From the NCBI GenBank assembly GCA_052145115.1, contig JBKQPG010000041.1, positions 1-64,000 on the forward strand: a stretch of DNA of 64,000 bases, given 5' to 3'. The stretch is from CAIVVT01 sp052145115. Its GTDB lineage: Bacteria > Acidobacteriota > Terriglobia > Bryobacterales > Bryobacteraceae. A program made the position numbers and the translations under genes. Under the pieces are notes generated by a model that was not told where the DNA came from, made no database searches, and saw only the letters and a list, made by a program, of their open reading frames with translations. This document shows positions 7,144-16,116 of the stretch, piece after piece; position 1 is the stretch's first letter; each line of letters starts with the position of its first letter.

Positions 7144-9894
7144 TCAGCCCGCCCCGCCCAAAGCCGCCCGGCTGCGCTCGATCTGCGCCTCGTAGTCGGC
7201 CAGCTTGGCCTTCATCTCTTGTATCACGTGCGGCGGCGCATGGGTGGTGAATTTTTCGTTGCCCAGTTGACGGCGCGTGTTCTCGACGACCTTCGTCAAC
7301 TGCTCGATCTCCTTTTCCAGCCGCTGCCGCATGGCCGCGGCCTGCGTTCCGGAGAGCTTCAGCACGACGTCGAACTCGGGCGTGGAGCGCGAGGCCCCCG
7401 TCGCCTTCTCCGCACCCGGCGCACCAACTGCGAACGACATGTTCGTCAGAGCTTCAAGCGTTTGCAGCTGACCGCCAACGAAAGTAACGCCGCCGCCCGC
7501 GGCCATAGCGCGTTGCCTGGCAGCGATCAGCTCGCTTGCCGCATTAGTGTGAGCGACAAGCACGCCCTCAAAACGCTGCTTCGGGTCGAGCTTCTGGTCG
7601 GCGCGCAGCGAACGCGCGGACTTAACCATTTCCTGGAGTAAGGCCATCTTCCCGACTGCATCTCTATTCTCAGCGAGCGGGTTAGGCTCCGGGAACGGCG
7701 CAATCGCGAGGGACTCGGGGATTCTCTGATCCCGCTTTACCAGCCGCTGCCACAGCTCCTCACTCAGGAACGGCATCACCGGGTGCAGCATCCGCAACGC
7801 CACCTCGAACGCCATAAGCAAATTGACGAGATGTTCGGGAACCTCAGGCTCCGATTGGATTCGCAGCTTCTTGATCTCCACGTACCAGTCACAGAATTCG
7901 TCCCAGAAGAAGCCGTACAGTAAGTCAGCGACATCGTGATAACGGTAGGTACGTTGAGCTTGGTCGATTTTCTCAGCGACTTCGCTCAGCCGATGGAAGA
8001 TCCATTTGTCTTCGATCGGCGCGTCGCCGAACCCCCGAAGTGGTTCCGGCACGCTTTTCGAGCATTCGGTCAGCTCCAGGTGCTCGACGCCCAGCTTTCC
8101 CATATGCAGGAAGATAAACCGCGCCGCGTTCCAGATCTTGTTGGCGAAGGCGCGCGAGCTGGTGAGGCGCTCCTCGCTGAAGACAATATCGGTACCGGGC
8201 GCGGCGCCGCGCAGCAAAGCGAAGCGGACGGCATCAGTGCCGTACTGCTCGGTCACCACCAGCGGGTCCACCACGTTGCCCTTGGTCTTGGACATCTTCT
8301 GGCGCTCGGCGTCGCGCACCAGGCCGTGGATGTAGACCGTGCGGAAGGGCACGTCGCCCATGCACTCGAGGCCCAGCATGATCATTCGCGCCACCCAGAA
8401 AAACAGGATGTCGAAGCCGGTGATGAGCAGCGTCGTCGGGTAGTAGGTCTTCAGGTCGTCGGTGTGGTCGGGCCAGCCCAGCGTGGAGAAGGGCCACAGC
8501 CCGGAGCTGAACCACGTGTCGAGCACGTCGGGGTCCTGCTCGATGTTGTTCGAGCCGCACTTCGCGCAGGCCTGCGGCGCTTCGCGCGCCACCGTCACGC
8601 CGCCGCACTGGGGGCAATGCCAGGCGGGGATGCGGTGGCCCCACCACAGTTGCCGCGAGATGCACCAGTCGCGGATGTTGTACATCCACTCGAAGTAGGT
8701 CTTCGACCAGTTTTCCGGGACGAAGACGATGCGGCCGTCCTCGACGGCTTTGATGGCCGGAGCGGCGAGCGGCTTCATGGAGCAGAACCACTGCGTCGAT
8801 ACCAGCGGCTCAACCACCGTGCCGCAGCGCTGGCACTTGCCCAGGCTCACCGTGTAGTCTTCGGTCTTGACCACCCCTCCCTCGGCCTCCAGGTGCGCCA
8901 GCACGGCCTTGCGCGCCTCGTAACGGTCCAGCCCCGCGAACGGGCCTGTCGCGGCCGTCATGCAGCCGTCTTTGTCGATGACTACCACGTGCGGCAGGTT
9001 GTGGCGCCGGCCCGCCTCGAAGTCATTGGGATCGTGCGCGGGAGTCACTTTCACGACGCCCGTGCCGAACTGCGGATCGGCCAGCGTGTCGCAAATCACC
9101 GGGATCTCGCGGTCCATGAGCGGCAGCAGCACCGTGCGGCCGTGCAGGTCGGCGTAGCGCTCGTCGTCGGGGTTGACGGCCACGGCGGTGTCGCCGAGCA
9201 TCGTCTCGGGACGGGTTGTGGCAACTACCACGGAGCGCCCTTCGAGGCCCAGCACGGGGTAGCGGATGTGCCACAGCTTGCCCGGCGCTTCCTCGTGCAC
9301 CACCTCCAGGTCCGAGAGCGCCGTGTGGCAGCGCGGGCACCAGTTCACCATATACGCGCCGCGGTAGATCAGTCCCTTCTCATACAGCCGCACGAAGGTT
9401 TCGCGCACCGCCCGCGACAGCCCCTGGTCCATCGTGAAGCGGTTGCGCGACCAGTCGCACGAATCGCCGATGCGCTGCATCTGCTTGAGGATCGTCTGGC
9501 CGTACTGCTCCTTCCACTGCCACACGCGCCGCAGGAACTCTTCGCGCCCCAGCGCGGCCCGCGTGAGGTTCTCGTTCTCCAACAGGCTGCGCTCCACCAC
9601 CATTTGCGTGGCGATGCCGGCGTGGTCGGTGCCGGGGAGCCACAGCGTCAGGTGGCCTCTCATGCGATGCCAGCGCGTGGTGACGTCGATCTCGGTGTGC
9701 TCCAGCATGTGGCCGATGTGCAGCATGCCGGTGACGTTGGGCGGCGGGATGACCAGCGAGAAGACCTCTTGCCCGGCCGCGGTGGGCCGCGCCGGAGCGA
9801 TGAAGAAACCGCGCTCGATCCACCACTCGGCCCAGTGTTGCTCAAAGCGCTGTGGCTCGTACACTTTGGCCAACTGATTTGACTCTAACTGCAT
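7144..9894 (-). CDS. valS: valyl-tRNA synthetase
   Basis: 916 aa, class I synthetase that charges tRNA-Val. The HIGH-type signature is PPNVTGMLHIGHMLEH near residue 50. The KMSKS loop is KMSKTKGNVVDP near residue 540. Between them is the CP1 editing domain that removes mischarged threonine (CPRCHTALSDLEV, TTRPETMLGDTAVAV) and a zinc-knuckle-like CPQCGG/CAKCGS. The last 65 residues form the family's C-terminal coiled coil, which binds the tRNA. The start is supported by the typical KVYEPQRFEQHWAEWW beginning. Confidence 0.98.
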   Translation of the reverse strand: MQLESNQLAKVYEPQRFEQHWAEWWIERGFFIAPARPTAAGQEVFSLVIPPPNVTGMLHIGHMLEHTEIDVTTRWHRMRGHLTLWLPGTDHAGIATQMVVERSLLENENLTRAALGREEFLRRVWQWKEQYGQTILKQMQRIGDSCDWSRNRFTMDQGLSRAVRETFVRLYEKGLIYRGAYMVNWCPRCHTALSDLEVVHEEAPGKLWHIRYPVLGLEGRSVVVATTRPETMLGDTAVAVNPDDERYADLHGRTVLLPLMDREIPVICDTLADPQFGTGVVKVTPAHDPNDFEAGRRHNLPHVVVIDKDGCMTAATGPFAGLDRYEARKAVLAHLEAEGGVVKTEDYTVSLGKCQRCGTVVEPLVSTQWFCSMKPLAAPAIKAVEDGRIVFVPENWSKTYFEWMYNIRDWCISRQLWWGHRIPAWHCPQCGGVTVAREAPQACAKCGSNNIEQDPDVLDTWFSSGLWPFSTLGWPDHTDDLKTYYPTTLLITGFDILFFWVARMIMLGLECMGDVPFRTVYIHGLVRDAERQKMSKTKGNVVDPLVVTEQYGTDAVRFALLRGAAPGTDIVFSEERLTSSRAFANKIWNAARFIFLHMGKLGVEHLELTECSKSVPEPLRGFGDAPIEDKWIFHRLSEVAEKIDQAQRTYRYHDVADLLYGFFWDEFCDWYVEIKKLRIQSEPEVPEHLVNLLMAFEVALRMLHPVMPFLSEELWQRLVKRDQRIPESLAIAPFPEPNPLAENRDAVGKMALLQEMVKSARSLRADQKLDPKQRFEGVLVAHTNAASELIAARQRAMAAGGGVTFVGGQLQTLEALTNMSFAVGAPGAEKATGASRSTPEFDVVLKLSGTQAAAMRQRLEKEIEQLTKVVENTRRQLGNEKFTTHAPPHVIQEMKAKLADYEAQIERSRAALGGAG

Positions 9895-10003
9895 GGGAAA
9901 TCACCAGCTTAGCACGCTATTGCAGCCGCGGCCGCCGACCCCAACGCAGCTGCGACAGCGTGTTGCCCGAAGGCGCTGATGCCGGCCCGGGCGGCGCACT
10001 TCC

Positions 10004-10855
10004 TTAAGCGGGACTCAGGACCGTCGCCGCGTGGACGATATGCCCGCCGCGCTCACGCGCAGCGCGGGCCCGATCGGGAAAGTACCGCGCGGCGATCTCG
10101 CGCGGTCCCAGGTCTTCGATTTCGGCGAATCCCAGGGCGGCGAGCCCGGCGCGGAGCGGGCCGCTCTCAAAATAGCTCAACCAGGCTTCTCCAACCGATT
10201 CCACCCGCGCCGCACGCAGGTCGAACATCACTCGATCCTGGTCCGCCAGCGTATGCGGAGGATCGCTGTAATCGAAGACCACGTGGGCGCCATTGGGCAA
10301 GCTGGCGATGAAGCCCAGGGTCGACCAGACGGCCTGCCGGCTCAAATACGGGACTACACCCAGCCAGATGAAAAAAGTCCGCTGGGCCGGATCGAAGCCG
10401 GCGGCCGCCAGGCCTTGCGCCAGGGTCGCGCGTTCGAAATCGACGGGCGCGAAGGTGAGCGCGCTGGGGATGGGGATGGCCGCGCCGGCGAGCCGCTCCA
10501 GTTTCCAGGCTTGGGTGGCCGGATGATCCACCTCAAAGATGCGCAGCCGGTCACCGTATGGGCTGCGGTAAGCATAGGTGTCCAGGCCCGCGCCCAGCAC
10601 CACTGCCTGGCGCACGCCACGCTCCACGGCGGCGGCCAAGGCATCCTGGGCGAAGCGCGTCCGCAGCGCGATGAAAATCCGCATGGCGCGGCGCCATGGC
10701 CGCTGGCGGGCCTGGCGAGCGAGCGCCTGGGCATCTTCACCCAGGATGCGCAGCGCCAGCGGATCGCTGAAGATCCGGCCTTGTTCCAGGATCTGGTGCG
10801 CGGCGCGGTGTCGGGCGGCTGCGAGCGCGGTCCGGCTGGGCTGGCTCGCGTGCAT
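10004..10855 (-). CDS. class I SAM-dependent methyltransferase, leucine-carboxyl-methyltransferase-like
   Basis: 283 aa. Pattern of the PpmP/LCMT-like family (TIGR00027 type): SRTALAAARHRAAHQ at the start, FSDPLA, then the SAM-binding VVLGAGLDTYAYR, EVDHPATQAWK and LGVVPYLS. In actinobacteria such proteins methylate polyketides or lipids; the substrate here is unknown. It lies 109 nt upstream of valS on the same strand, but the products are not obviously related. Confidence 0.88.
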   Translation of the reverse strand: MHASQPSRTALAAARHRAAHQILEQGRIFSDPLALRILGEDAQALARQARQRPWRRAMRIFIALRTRFAQDALAAAVERGVRQAVVLGAGLDTYAYRSPYGDRLRIFEVDHPATQAWKLERLAGAAIPIPSALTFAPVDFERATLAQGLAAAGFDPAQRTFFIWLGVVPYLSRQAVWSTLGFIASLPNGAHVVFDYSDPPHTLADQDRVMFDLRAARVESVGEAWLSYFESGPLRAGLAALGFAEIEDLGPREIAARYFPDRARAARERGGHIVHAATVLSPA

Positions 10856-11151
10856 GGCTTGAGTTTAGCAACCCGGGGCTGGAACACTCGCCGCGGCGCG
10901 TGGGCTTTGTACTGCGGGCCGGGGCTCTAGCACTTCGGTGCGGGGTGCGCAATGGCTTGTTTTTCTGTCGTGCCGCTGGGTGGCCATGAAACCTGGGGCT
11001 CGCGGGCGGCATCTTAAGTGTTGCAAAGGCATGGGATGTCGCGGCAACGCCGCTCTCCGGCGCAGTGCGTGGTCCCGTGTTCGGGTACGGTCCCGGCGGC
11101 ACTGGGCGCGCCTTGCGGATCGTCAAATAACCAGGTTGAGGAGATTCACTG

Positions 11152-11823
11152 ATGATGAAACGGATTTTCTGCCTTTCCCCCCTTGTGGCGCTGTTTTTCT
11201 TTGCCTCCGTGGCCAGCGCGCAGTATTCGGTCGATGTCCACGTCGGTGTCGGCTACGCGTGGGACAAAACGAACAACCAGGGCATCGACAACGCCAATTC
11301 CCCCACCAATGCATTCGGCGCCTGCACGCCCGGCAGCGGCGACACCTACTGCGAGACGACTCCCGCCCTGAACAGCGTGTTCATGGGAATCGGCGGCGAC
11401 GTCATGTTCAAGAAGCAGTTTGGCTTCGGCGCGGACATCGACCTGATGCCCAAGAAGAATGACTACGGCCCGTTCCAATTCCGGCAGACCTTCTATGACT
11501 TCAACGGCATTTGGGCGCCGCTGCGGACCAAGCGCGCGGTGCTGCATATTGAAGGCGGCATCGGCGCCGCCAAGACGGGCTTCTCCTACACTCAATCGGG
11601 TTGCGTGGGCACCTCGATCTGCTCCACCAGCAGCTCGCCCGTGGCCTCCGAGAGCCATTTCGACGTGCACGTCGGAGCGGGCGTCATGCTGTTCGTGACC
11701 AACCACATTTTCATCCTGCCGCAGATCGACCTGCACTACGCCCCGGGGCTGGACAACCAGTTCAGCAGCAACCTGGCGCCGGCGGCCATGGTCTCGGTCG
11801 GCTACAGCTCCGGCGACCACTAA
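11152..11823 (+). CDS. outer-membrane beta-barrel protein
   Basis: 223 aa with a signal peptide (residues 1-23, cleavage after VASA). The mature part alternates hydrophobic and polar residues in barrel-like strands (YSVDVHVGVGYAWD, HFDVHVGAGVMLFV, IFILPQIDLHYAP). Two cysteine pairs in predicted extracellular loops may form disulfides. GAGGAG at 11138-11143, 8 nt before the first of two adjacent ATGs, sets the start. A degenerate copy of its last 14 codons lies at 17288-17345, on the other side of the downstream signalling cassette. Confidence 0.85.
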   Translation: MMKRIFCLSPLVALFFFASVASAQYSVDVHVGVGYAWDKTNNQGIDNANSPTNAFGACTPGSGDTYCETTPALNSVFMGIGGDVMFKKQFGFGADIDLMPKKNDYGPFQFRQTFYDFNGIWAPLRTKRAVLHIEGGIGAAKTGFSYTQSGCVGTSICSTSSSPVASESHFDVHVGAGVMLFVTNHIFILPQIDLHYAPGLDNQFSSNLAPAAMVSVGYSSGDH

Positions 11824-11933
11824 TTCCGCCCGCGAGAACGGCTTCCGTCCGGCGCCCGCGCTCCCGTCATGATTCATCAGGCGGCATCGCGGGCGCCTGG
11901 CGGGGGGGTGAGCGCCATCCCGCCGCACCTGCA

Positions 11934-11998
11934 GAGGGTCTGGGGGCGGCGGCCTGTTTTTTGATCACCGCGGCTGCGATCCGCGAGTCGTCAGGACG
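11934..11998 (+). pseudogene. remnant of the 5' end of the M24 peptidase gene
   Basis: Matches the start of the intact M24 gene: GAGGGTCT (11934-11941 versus 17559-17566), CTGTTTTTTGATCA (11954-11967 versus 17577-17590) and GCGATCCGC shortly after, with a 2-nt length difference in between. Translated, it still reads GGGGLFFDHRGCDP against LGGWLFFDHHRRDP. No start codon or downstream homology survives. It lies where the peptidase gene would follow the barrel gene if the cassette were absent. Confidence 0.7.
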
Positions 11999-12574
11999 CA
12001 GTAAGTGCGTCATTCTCATAGGTTTCTCTTGTAATCTGACCTCTCCTGTGAAATATTCGTAGTGCACGGAGAGACGCCCTTGTTCTTCCTCCGCTCACGA
12101 ACACTTCCGGTTGGTGGACTACGTCCGCTAGCGCAACAAGATCGGTCCTTGCGTCCAGAATACCGGACGCGAGGACCTGCTGACCGGCCTGAAGGAGGGT
12201 TGGTTCCCGTGCCCTTATTGATTCCAGACAGCCCCGGACTCCTGGGTTTGACAAGGAATACCAATGGCACAAACCGGCCCCCAAGACCCTGCTGAGGAAC
12301 AGGCGCAGCGTTCGGCGGCCGAGAAGGGAAGCGACTGCTCGCGTTTTGGCGGCCTGCCCCTTGCGGCGGGAGAGCAGCTCGACGCTTTTGAGCTGAACCG
12401 GACCTTGCGCCAGTTCATCGACAGTCAGGAGCGATTCCGGGACCTTTTTCCATCGCACTGCCGGCCACGCATTCGGCGCTGTATCGAACCGGGGCCGCAT
12501 CCAAGGACGATTGGAGCTCCAGCGCGGCTGTCGCCAAGTCTTCGCAGTGCCACTGATACGCTGGGTGGGAGCCA
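11999..12574. other. gene-poor stretch before the histidine kinase
   Basis: No intact gene is recognised. At 12063-12221 on the plus strand a frame reads AHEHFRLVDYVR, a stop at 12129-12131, then RNKIGPCVQNTGREDLLTGL. This has the texture of a decayed coding segment, possibly a PilZ-like domain, but the match is too weak to name. An open frame at 12264-12578 has no recognisable domain. The kinase promoter must lie in here, but no convincing pair of boxes is seen. Confidence 0.35.
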
Positions 12575-15559
12575 GTGATGTATCGGTGGCGTAACCTCGG
12601 GGCGTGTGCTGCGCTCAGTGTGGCGTTAACCGGCACGGTTGTCGCCCAGCAGTACGCTTTCCGCCAATACGGGGCGGAGGAAGGGCTTCGGAATCTGACG
12701 GTCCTGTCCCTGGCTCAGGACCGCGACGGCTATATCTGGGCGGGCACCGAAGGCGGCTTGTACCGCTATGATGGAACCCGCTTTCACGTGATGGGGCCGG
12801 CCGAGAGGCTGCCGTGCGGCCATGAGATTCACACGCTGTACGTGGCCTCCGATGGCGCCCTGTGGACGAACGCCTGCGCCCAGATTTTCCGATTCGACGG
12901 GCAGCTTTTCCACCCCGTACCGATCTCGAACGGCCACCTCCAGGGCGCACAACGCATTGCCGAAGACGTACAGGGCCATGTGATCGTCTCGACCACGGCG
13001 GGCCTGCAAGAAGTCATGCCCGCCGGCGGCGGTTCCTTTGTCATGCGCCCGTATCACCTTGCCGCCGATTTGCAAGGCAAGCGGATGAATGGAATTCTGC
13101 GGCAGGGCGCGCAACTGTGGTTCGGCTGCGAACACAATCTGTGCGTCGAAGAGAACGGGCGCGTCACAATGTTCGGGCCGGCGGAGGGCTTGCCGGAAGA
13201 GCCGTGGGACGCGATCGGCATGTCGCCGGACGGCTCGGTGTGGGTTCGCAGCCCCAGCCGGCTGTATCGCAAGCCGCCAGGCCAGGATCACCTGATCCAG
13301 GAAAAACCGGACATTGGAACCAGCATGTTCTGGGGCGCGATCACCATCGCCAGGGATGGATCGGTGATAGTCCCCACCGACCAGGGACTGGCGATCCGGA
13401 GCGCCTCAGGGTGGACCGTGGTGGACCGAACGCGGGGATTGAACAAAGCCATGACCAGCGCCGCGCTGGAGGATCGCGAGGGCAACCTGTGGATTGGTCT
13501 GATCGGCGTGGGGTTGGCCCGATTGCTGGGCCGGGGCGAGTGGGAATCCTGGACCGAGGCCCAAGGCCTGCCGTCGGATGTGATCTGGGGCATCCTACGG
13601 GACCGGAAAGGAGCCTTGTGGGTGGGAACTGCCCAGGGGCTGGCACGGCTGGAGGGGCAACATTTTCGGACCTGGACCAGGAAAGACGGCTTAGGGGGAG
13701 ACAACGCCCGCTGGCTGGGGGAGACCTCCGACGGCTCCATCTGGGCCGTCAGCCGGCCTGGCGGATTGGCGCGCCTCGAACCGGCAAAGGGGAGAATCCA
13801 TGTGGTGAGCCGGCAGGATCTGGACTGTGACACGCTGGGCGCTATCTTCGTCGACCGCCTGGACCGCGTCTGGCTGGCGACCGCTTGCGGCGTGTTCCTC
13901 AACAGCCGGCCGGCCGTTTCCGATCACTTCATCCGCATCAATCAGCCTGAACCGCTGCAGCGCCGGGCCTGGTACCTGGCCATGGATTCCGAAGGGGCGA
14001 TGTGGGTCACCAGCCCCTACGGGCTGTGGCGTATGAAGGAGGGCGTGTGGCGGCGCTACGGAAAACCCGAAGGCTTGCTGAGCGAGGATGCCTATGTTCC
14101 AATCCTGGCGACGGATGGCAGTTTGTGGGTGCGCCATCGGTCGGACGCCGGAGTCGAACGGCTACAACTGTCCGGCGACCGTATTGTGCGCGCAGAGCTG
14201 GTGGTGCCGGCGGACCGCGAATCGAATGAGGTGACCGCCTTCCACGGCTTCGACGCGTTCGGCAATTTCTGGCGGGGGGGCGCCAACGGCGTCGCCGTCT
14301 TACGCGCCAAAACCTGGACGCAGATGTCCACCGAGGACGGCTTGATCTCGAACGACACTGATGGGGAGGCCTTCTGGGCTGATGCGGACGGGAGCGTATG
14401 GATCGGCACCAGCGGCGGATTGTCGCACTACCGGCCTGGCGGCGGCGGCATGTTGGGGCGGCCACTTGCCGATCCGGTGATTTCGCGGCTGGAGATCGAC
14501 CAGCGGTCGCGGGTTGTCAGGGCCGAGTTCTCCACCCTCAGCTACAAGAACGAGCAACTGGCGCGCTTTGCCTACCGGCTGGACTCCGGAGCCTGGACCG
14601 GCACTCCGGAGCGGACGCTCACCTTTGCCGGGATCGCCCCGGGCGGGCATCGGCTGGAGATCCAGTCGCAGGTTCGCGACGGGCCGGTCTCCGCGAAAGT
14701 GGCCGTGGCCGATTTCCAGATCGTGCCGAAGTGGTGGGAGACATGGTGGTCTCGGACGGCGTCCATGCTGCTTGCCGCCACCGGAGTGTGGGGCCTGGTT
14801 TTCTGGAGGCAGCGGGTGCTGCAAGGCAGAAACCGCGAGTTGGAAGAGGCCGTGCAAAAACGGACGGCGGAGCTGGCGCGGTCCAACACGGAGCTGGTGC
14901 AGTTCGCCTATGTCGCTTCGCACGATCTCCAGGAGCCGTTGCGGATGGTCTCCAGTTACGTGCAGCTTCTGGCGCGCCGGTACTCGGGAAAGCTGGATGC
15001 GGATGCGGACGAGTTCATCGCTTTCGCGGTGGACGGGGCGAAGAGAATGCAGCAGATGATCAACGACCTGCTGGCATTCTCGAGGGTCACTACAAAGGGC
15101 CACGGGTTCCAACCGGTGGCGGCGGATGGGGCCTTGAAGCTGGCGCTTGCGAACCTGAAGGTGGCAATCGAAGAGAGCCAGGCGGAGGTGACATTCGATC
15201 CTCTGCCGGTGGTGAACGCGGACTCGGCGCAACTGACGCAGCTATTTCAGAACCTGATTGGGAATGCGATCAAGTTCCGGCGCAAGGAACCGCCGCGGGT
15301 TCATGTGTCGGCGGAAAAGCGGGCCAAGGATTGGGTGTTTTCCGTCCGGGACAACGGCATCGGAATCGAGCCGCAATACCTGGAGCGCATCTTCGCGATC
15401 TTCCAGCGGCTGCACACGGCAGCGCAATACCCGGGCACGGGGATCGGCCTGGCGATCTGCAAGAAGATCGCGGAGCGTCACGGCGGCGACCTGTGGGTGA
15501 CGTCCGAACCAGGCGCAGGATCGACTTTTCATTTCACAATTCCGGTTGAGGGCTCATGA
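12575..15559 (+). CDS. two-component sensor histidine kinase with periplasmic beta-propeller
   Basis: 994 aa; the start is GTG at 12575 or the adjacent ATG at 12578. A signal peptide (about residues 1-25) is followed by some 600 residues of two-component-regulator propeller repeats (DRDGYIWAGTEGGLYRYDG and similar), a Y_Y_Y-like beta-sandwich, and one membrane helix near residues 722-742. A coiled-coil linker then leads into the HisKA domain with phospho-acceptor His783 (VASHDLQEPLRM). The ATPase domain shows LIGNAIKF, DNGIGIE and GTGIGLAICKKI. It has no fused receiver or DNA-binding domain. The next gene overlaps its stop, so that regulator is the obvious partner. Propeller sensors often detect sugars or polymers in the periplasm. 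Confidence 0.93.
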   Translation: MMYRWRNLGACAALSVALTGTVVAQQYAFRQYGAEEGLRNLTVLSLAQDRDGYIWAGTEGGLYRYDGTRFHVMGPAERLPCGHEIHTLYVASDGALWTNACAQIFRFDGQLFHPVPISNGHLQGAQRIAEDVQGHVIVSTTAGLQEVMPAGGGSFVMRPYHLAADLQGKRMNGILRQGAQLWFGCEHNLCVEENGRVTMFGPAEGLPEEPWDAIGMSPDGSVWVRSPSRLYRKPPGQDHLIQEKPDIGTSMFWGAITIARDGSVIVPTDQGLAIRSASGWTVVDRTRGLNKAMTSAALEDREGNLWIGLIGVGLARLLGRGEWESWTEAQGLPSDVIWGILRDRKGALWVGTAQGLARLEGQHFRTWTRKDGLGGDNARWLGETSDGSIWAVSRPGGLARLEPAKGRIHVVSRQDLDCDTLGAIFVDRLDRVWLATACGVFLNSRPAVSDHFIRINQPEPLQRRAWYLAMDSEGAMWVTSPYGLWRMKEGVWRRYGKPEGLLSEDAYVPILATDGSLWVRHRSDAGVERLQLSGDRIVRAELVVPADRESNEVTAFHGFDAFGNFWRGGANGVAVLRAKTWTQMSTEDGLISNDTDGEAFWADADGSVWIGTSGGLSHYRPGGGGMLGRPLADPVISRLEIDQRSRVVRAEFSTLSYKNEQLARFAYRLDSGAWTGTPERTLTFAGIAPGGHRLEIQSQVRDGPVSAKVAVADFQIVPKWWETWWSRTASMLLAATGVWGLVFWRQRVLQGRNRELEEAVQKRTAELARSNTELVQFAYVASHDLQEPLRMVSSYVQLLARRYSGKLDADADEFIAFAVDGAKRMQQMINDLLAFSRVTTKGHGFQPVAADGALKLALANLKVAIEESQAEVTFDPLPVVNADSAQLTQLFQNLIGNAIKFRRKEPPRVHVSAEKRAKDWVFSVRDNGIGIEPQYLERIFAIFQRLHTAAQYPGTGIGLAICKKIAERHGGDLWVTSEPGAGSTFHFTIPVEGS

Positions 15560-16008
15560 TGAGTGAAATACATACCAGACCCGTTGAGCTTCTGTTGGTG
15601 GAGGACAGCCCCGGCGATGTGCGCCTGACCATGGAGGCATTGAAAGAGGGGCGGGTGATCAACAACCTGACCGTGGTGCACGACGGCGAAGAAGCCATCG
15701 CGCTCCTGCGGCGGCAAGGTAAGTACGCCAACGCGGCGCGTCCCGACCTGATTCTGCTCGATCTGAATCTGCCACGGAAGAGCGGGCTGGAGCTCCTGGC
15801 GGAGATCAAGGCGGATCCCAGCCTGCAGCAGATTCCCGTGGTGGTGCTGACTACATCGCGCGCCGAACAGGATATTCTGCGCACCTATGAATTGCACGCC
15901 AACTGCTATATCGTGAAACCGGTGGATCTGGACCAGTTCATTGACGTCGTGCAGTCGATCAAGAATTTCTGGCTGGCGGTGGTGGTCCTTCCGCCGCGGG
16001 AGGAATGA
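15556..16008 (+). CDS. single-domain response regulator (Rcp1/CheY-like)
   Basis: 150 aa, receiver domain only. Acidic pocket VEDSPGD, phospho-acceptor Asp in LILLDLNLPRKSG, then VVVLTTS and the conserved Lys in YIVKPVD. The extended loop between strand 2 and the phospho-acceptor is typical of Rcp1-type regulators paired with phytochrome-like kinases. ATG overlaps the kinase TGA (ATGA), so translation is coupled. With no output domain it must act by protein contact or relay phosphate onward. Confidence 0.93.
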   Translation: MMSEIHTRPVELLLVEDSPGDVRLTMEALKEGRVINNLTVVHDGEEAIALLRRQGKYANAARPDLILLDLNLPRKSGLELLAEIKADPSLQQIPVVVLTTSRAEQDILRTYELHANCYIVKPVDLDQFIDVVQSIKNFWLAVVVLPPREE

Positions 16009-16116
16009 CGTGCGTCCGGCGAAGTAAGGAACCGGCTGACGGGGCACGCTGCAGGCGCAAGATGCGCCGGCTGGCGGGCGTCGAGATTTGATTTTGGATG
16101 GAAGGGAAACCGAGGT

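Noticed and set aside
7936..9882. Long open frame opposite valS (and similar frames opposite other genes)
   Set aside because: His/Arg/Ala-rich shadow of the valS codons with no family features.
12063..12221. Decayed PilZ-like coding fragment
   Set aside because: An internal stop and only a vague resemblance; not enough to call a gene or family.
12264..12578. 104-codon open frame upstream of the histidine kinase
   Set aside because: No domain, signal or good ribosome-binding site; it overlaps the kinase start region and looks like chance in high-GC DNA.
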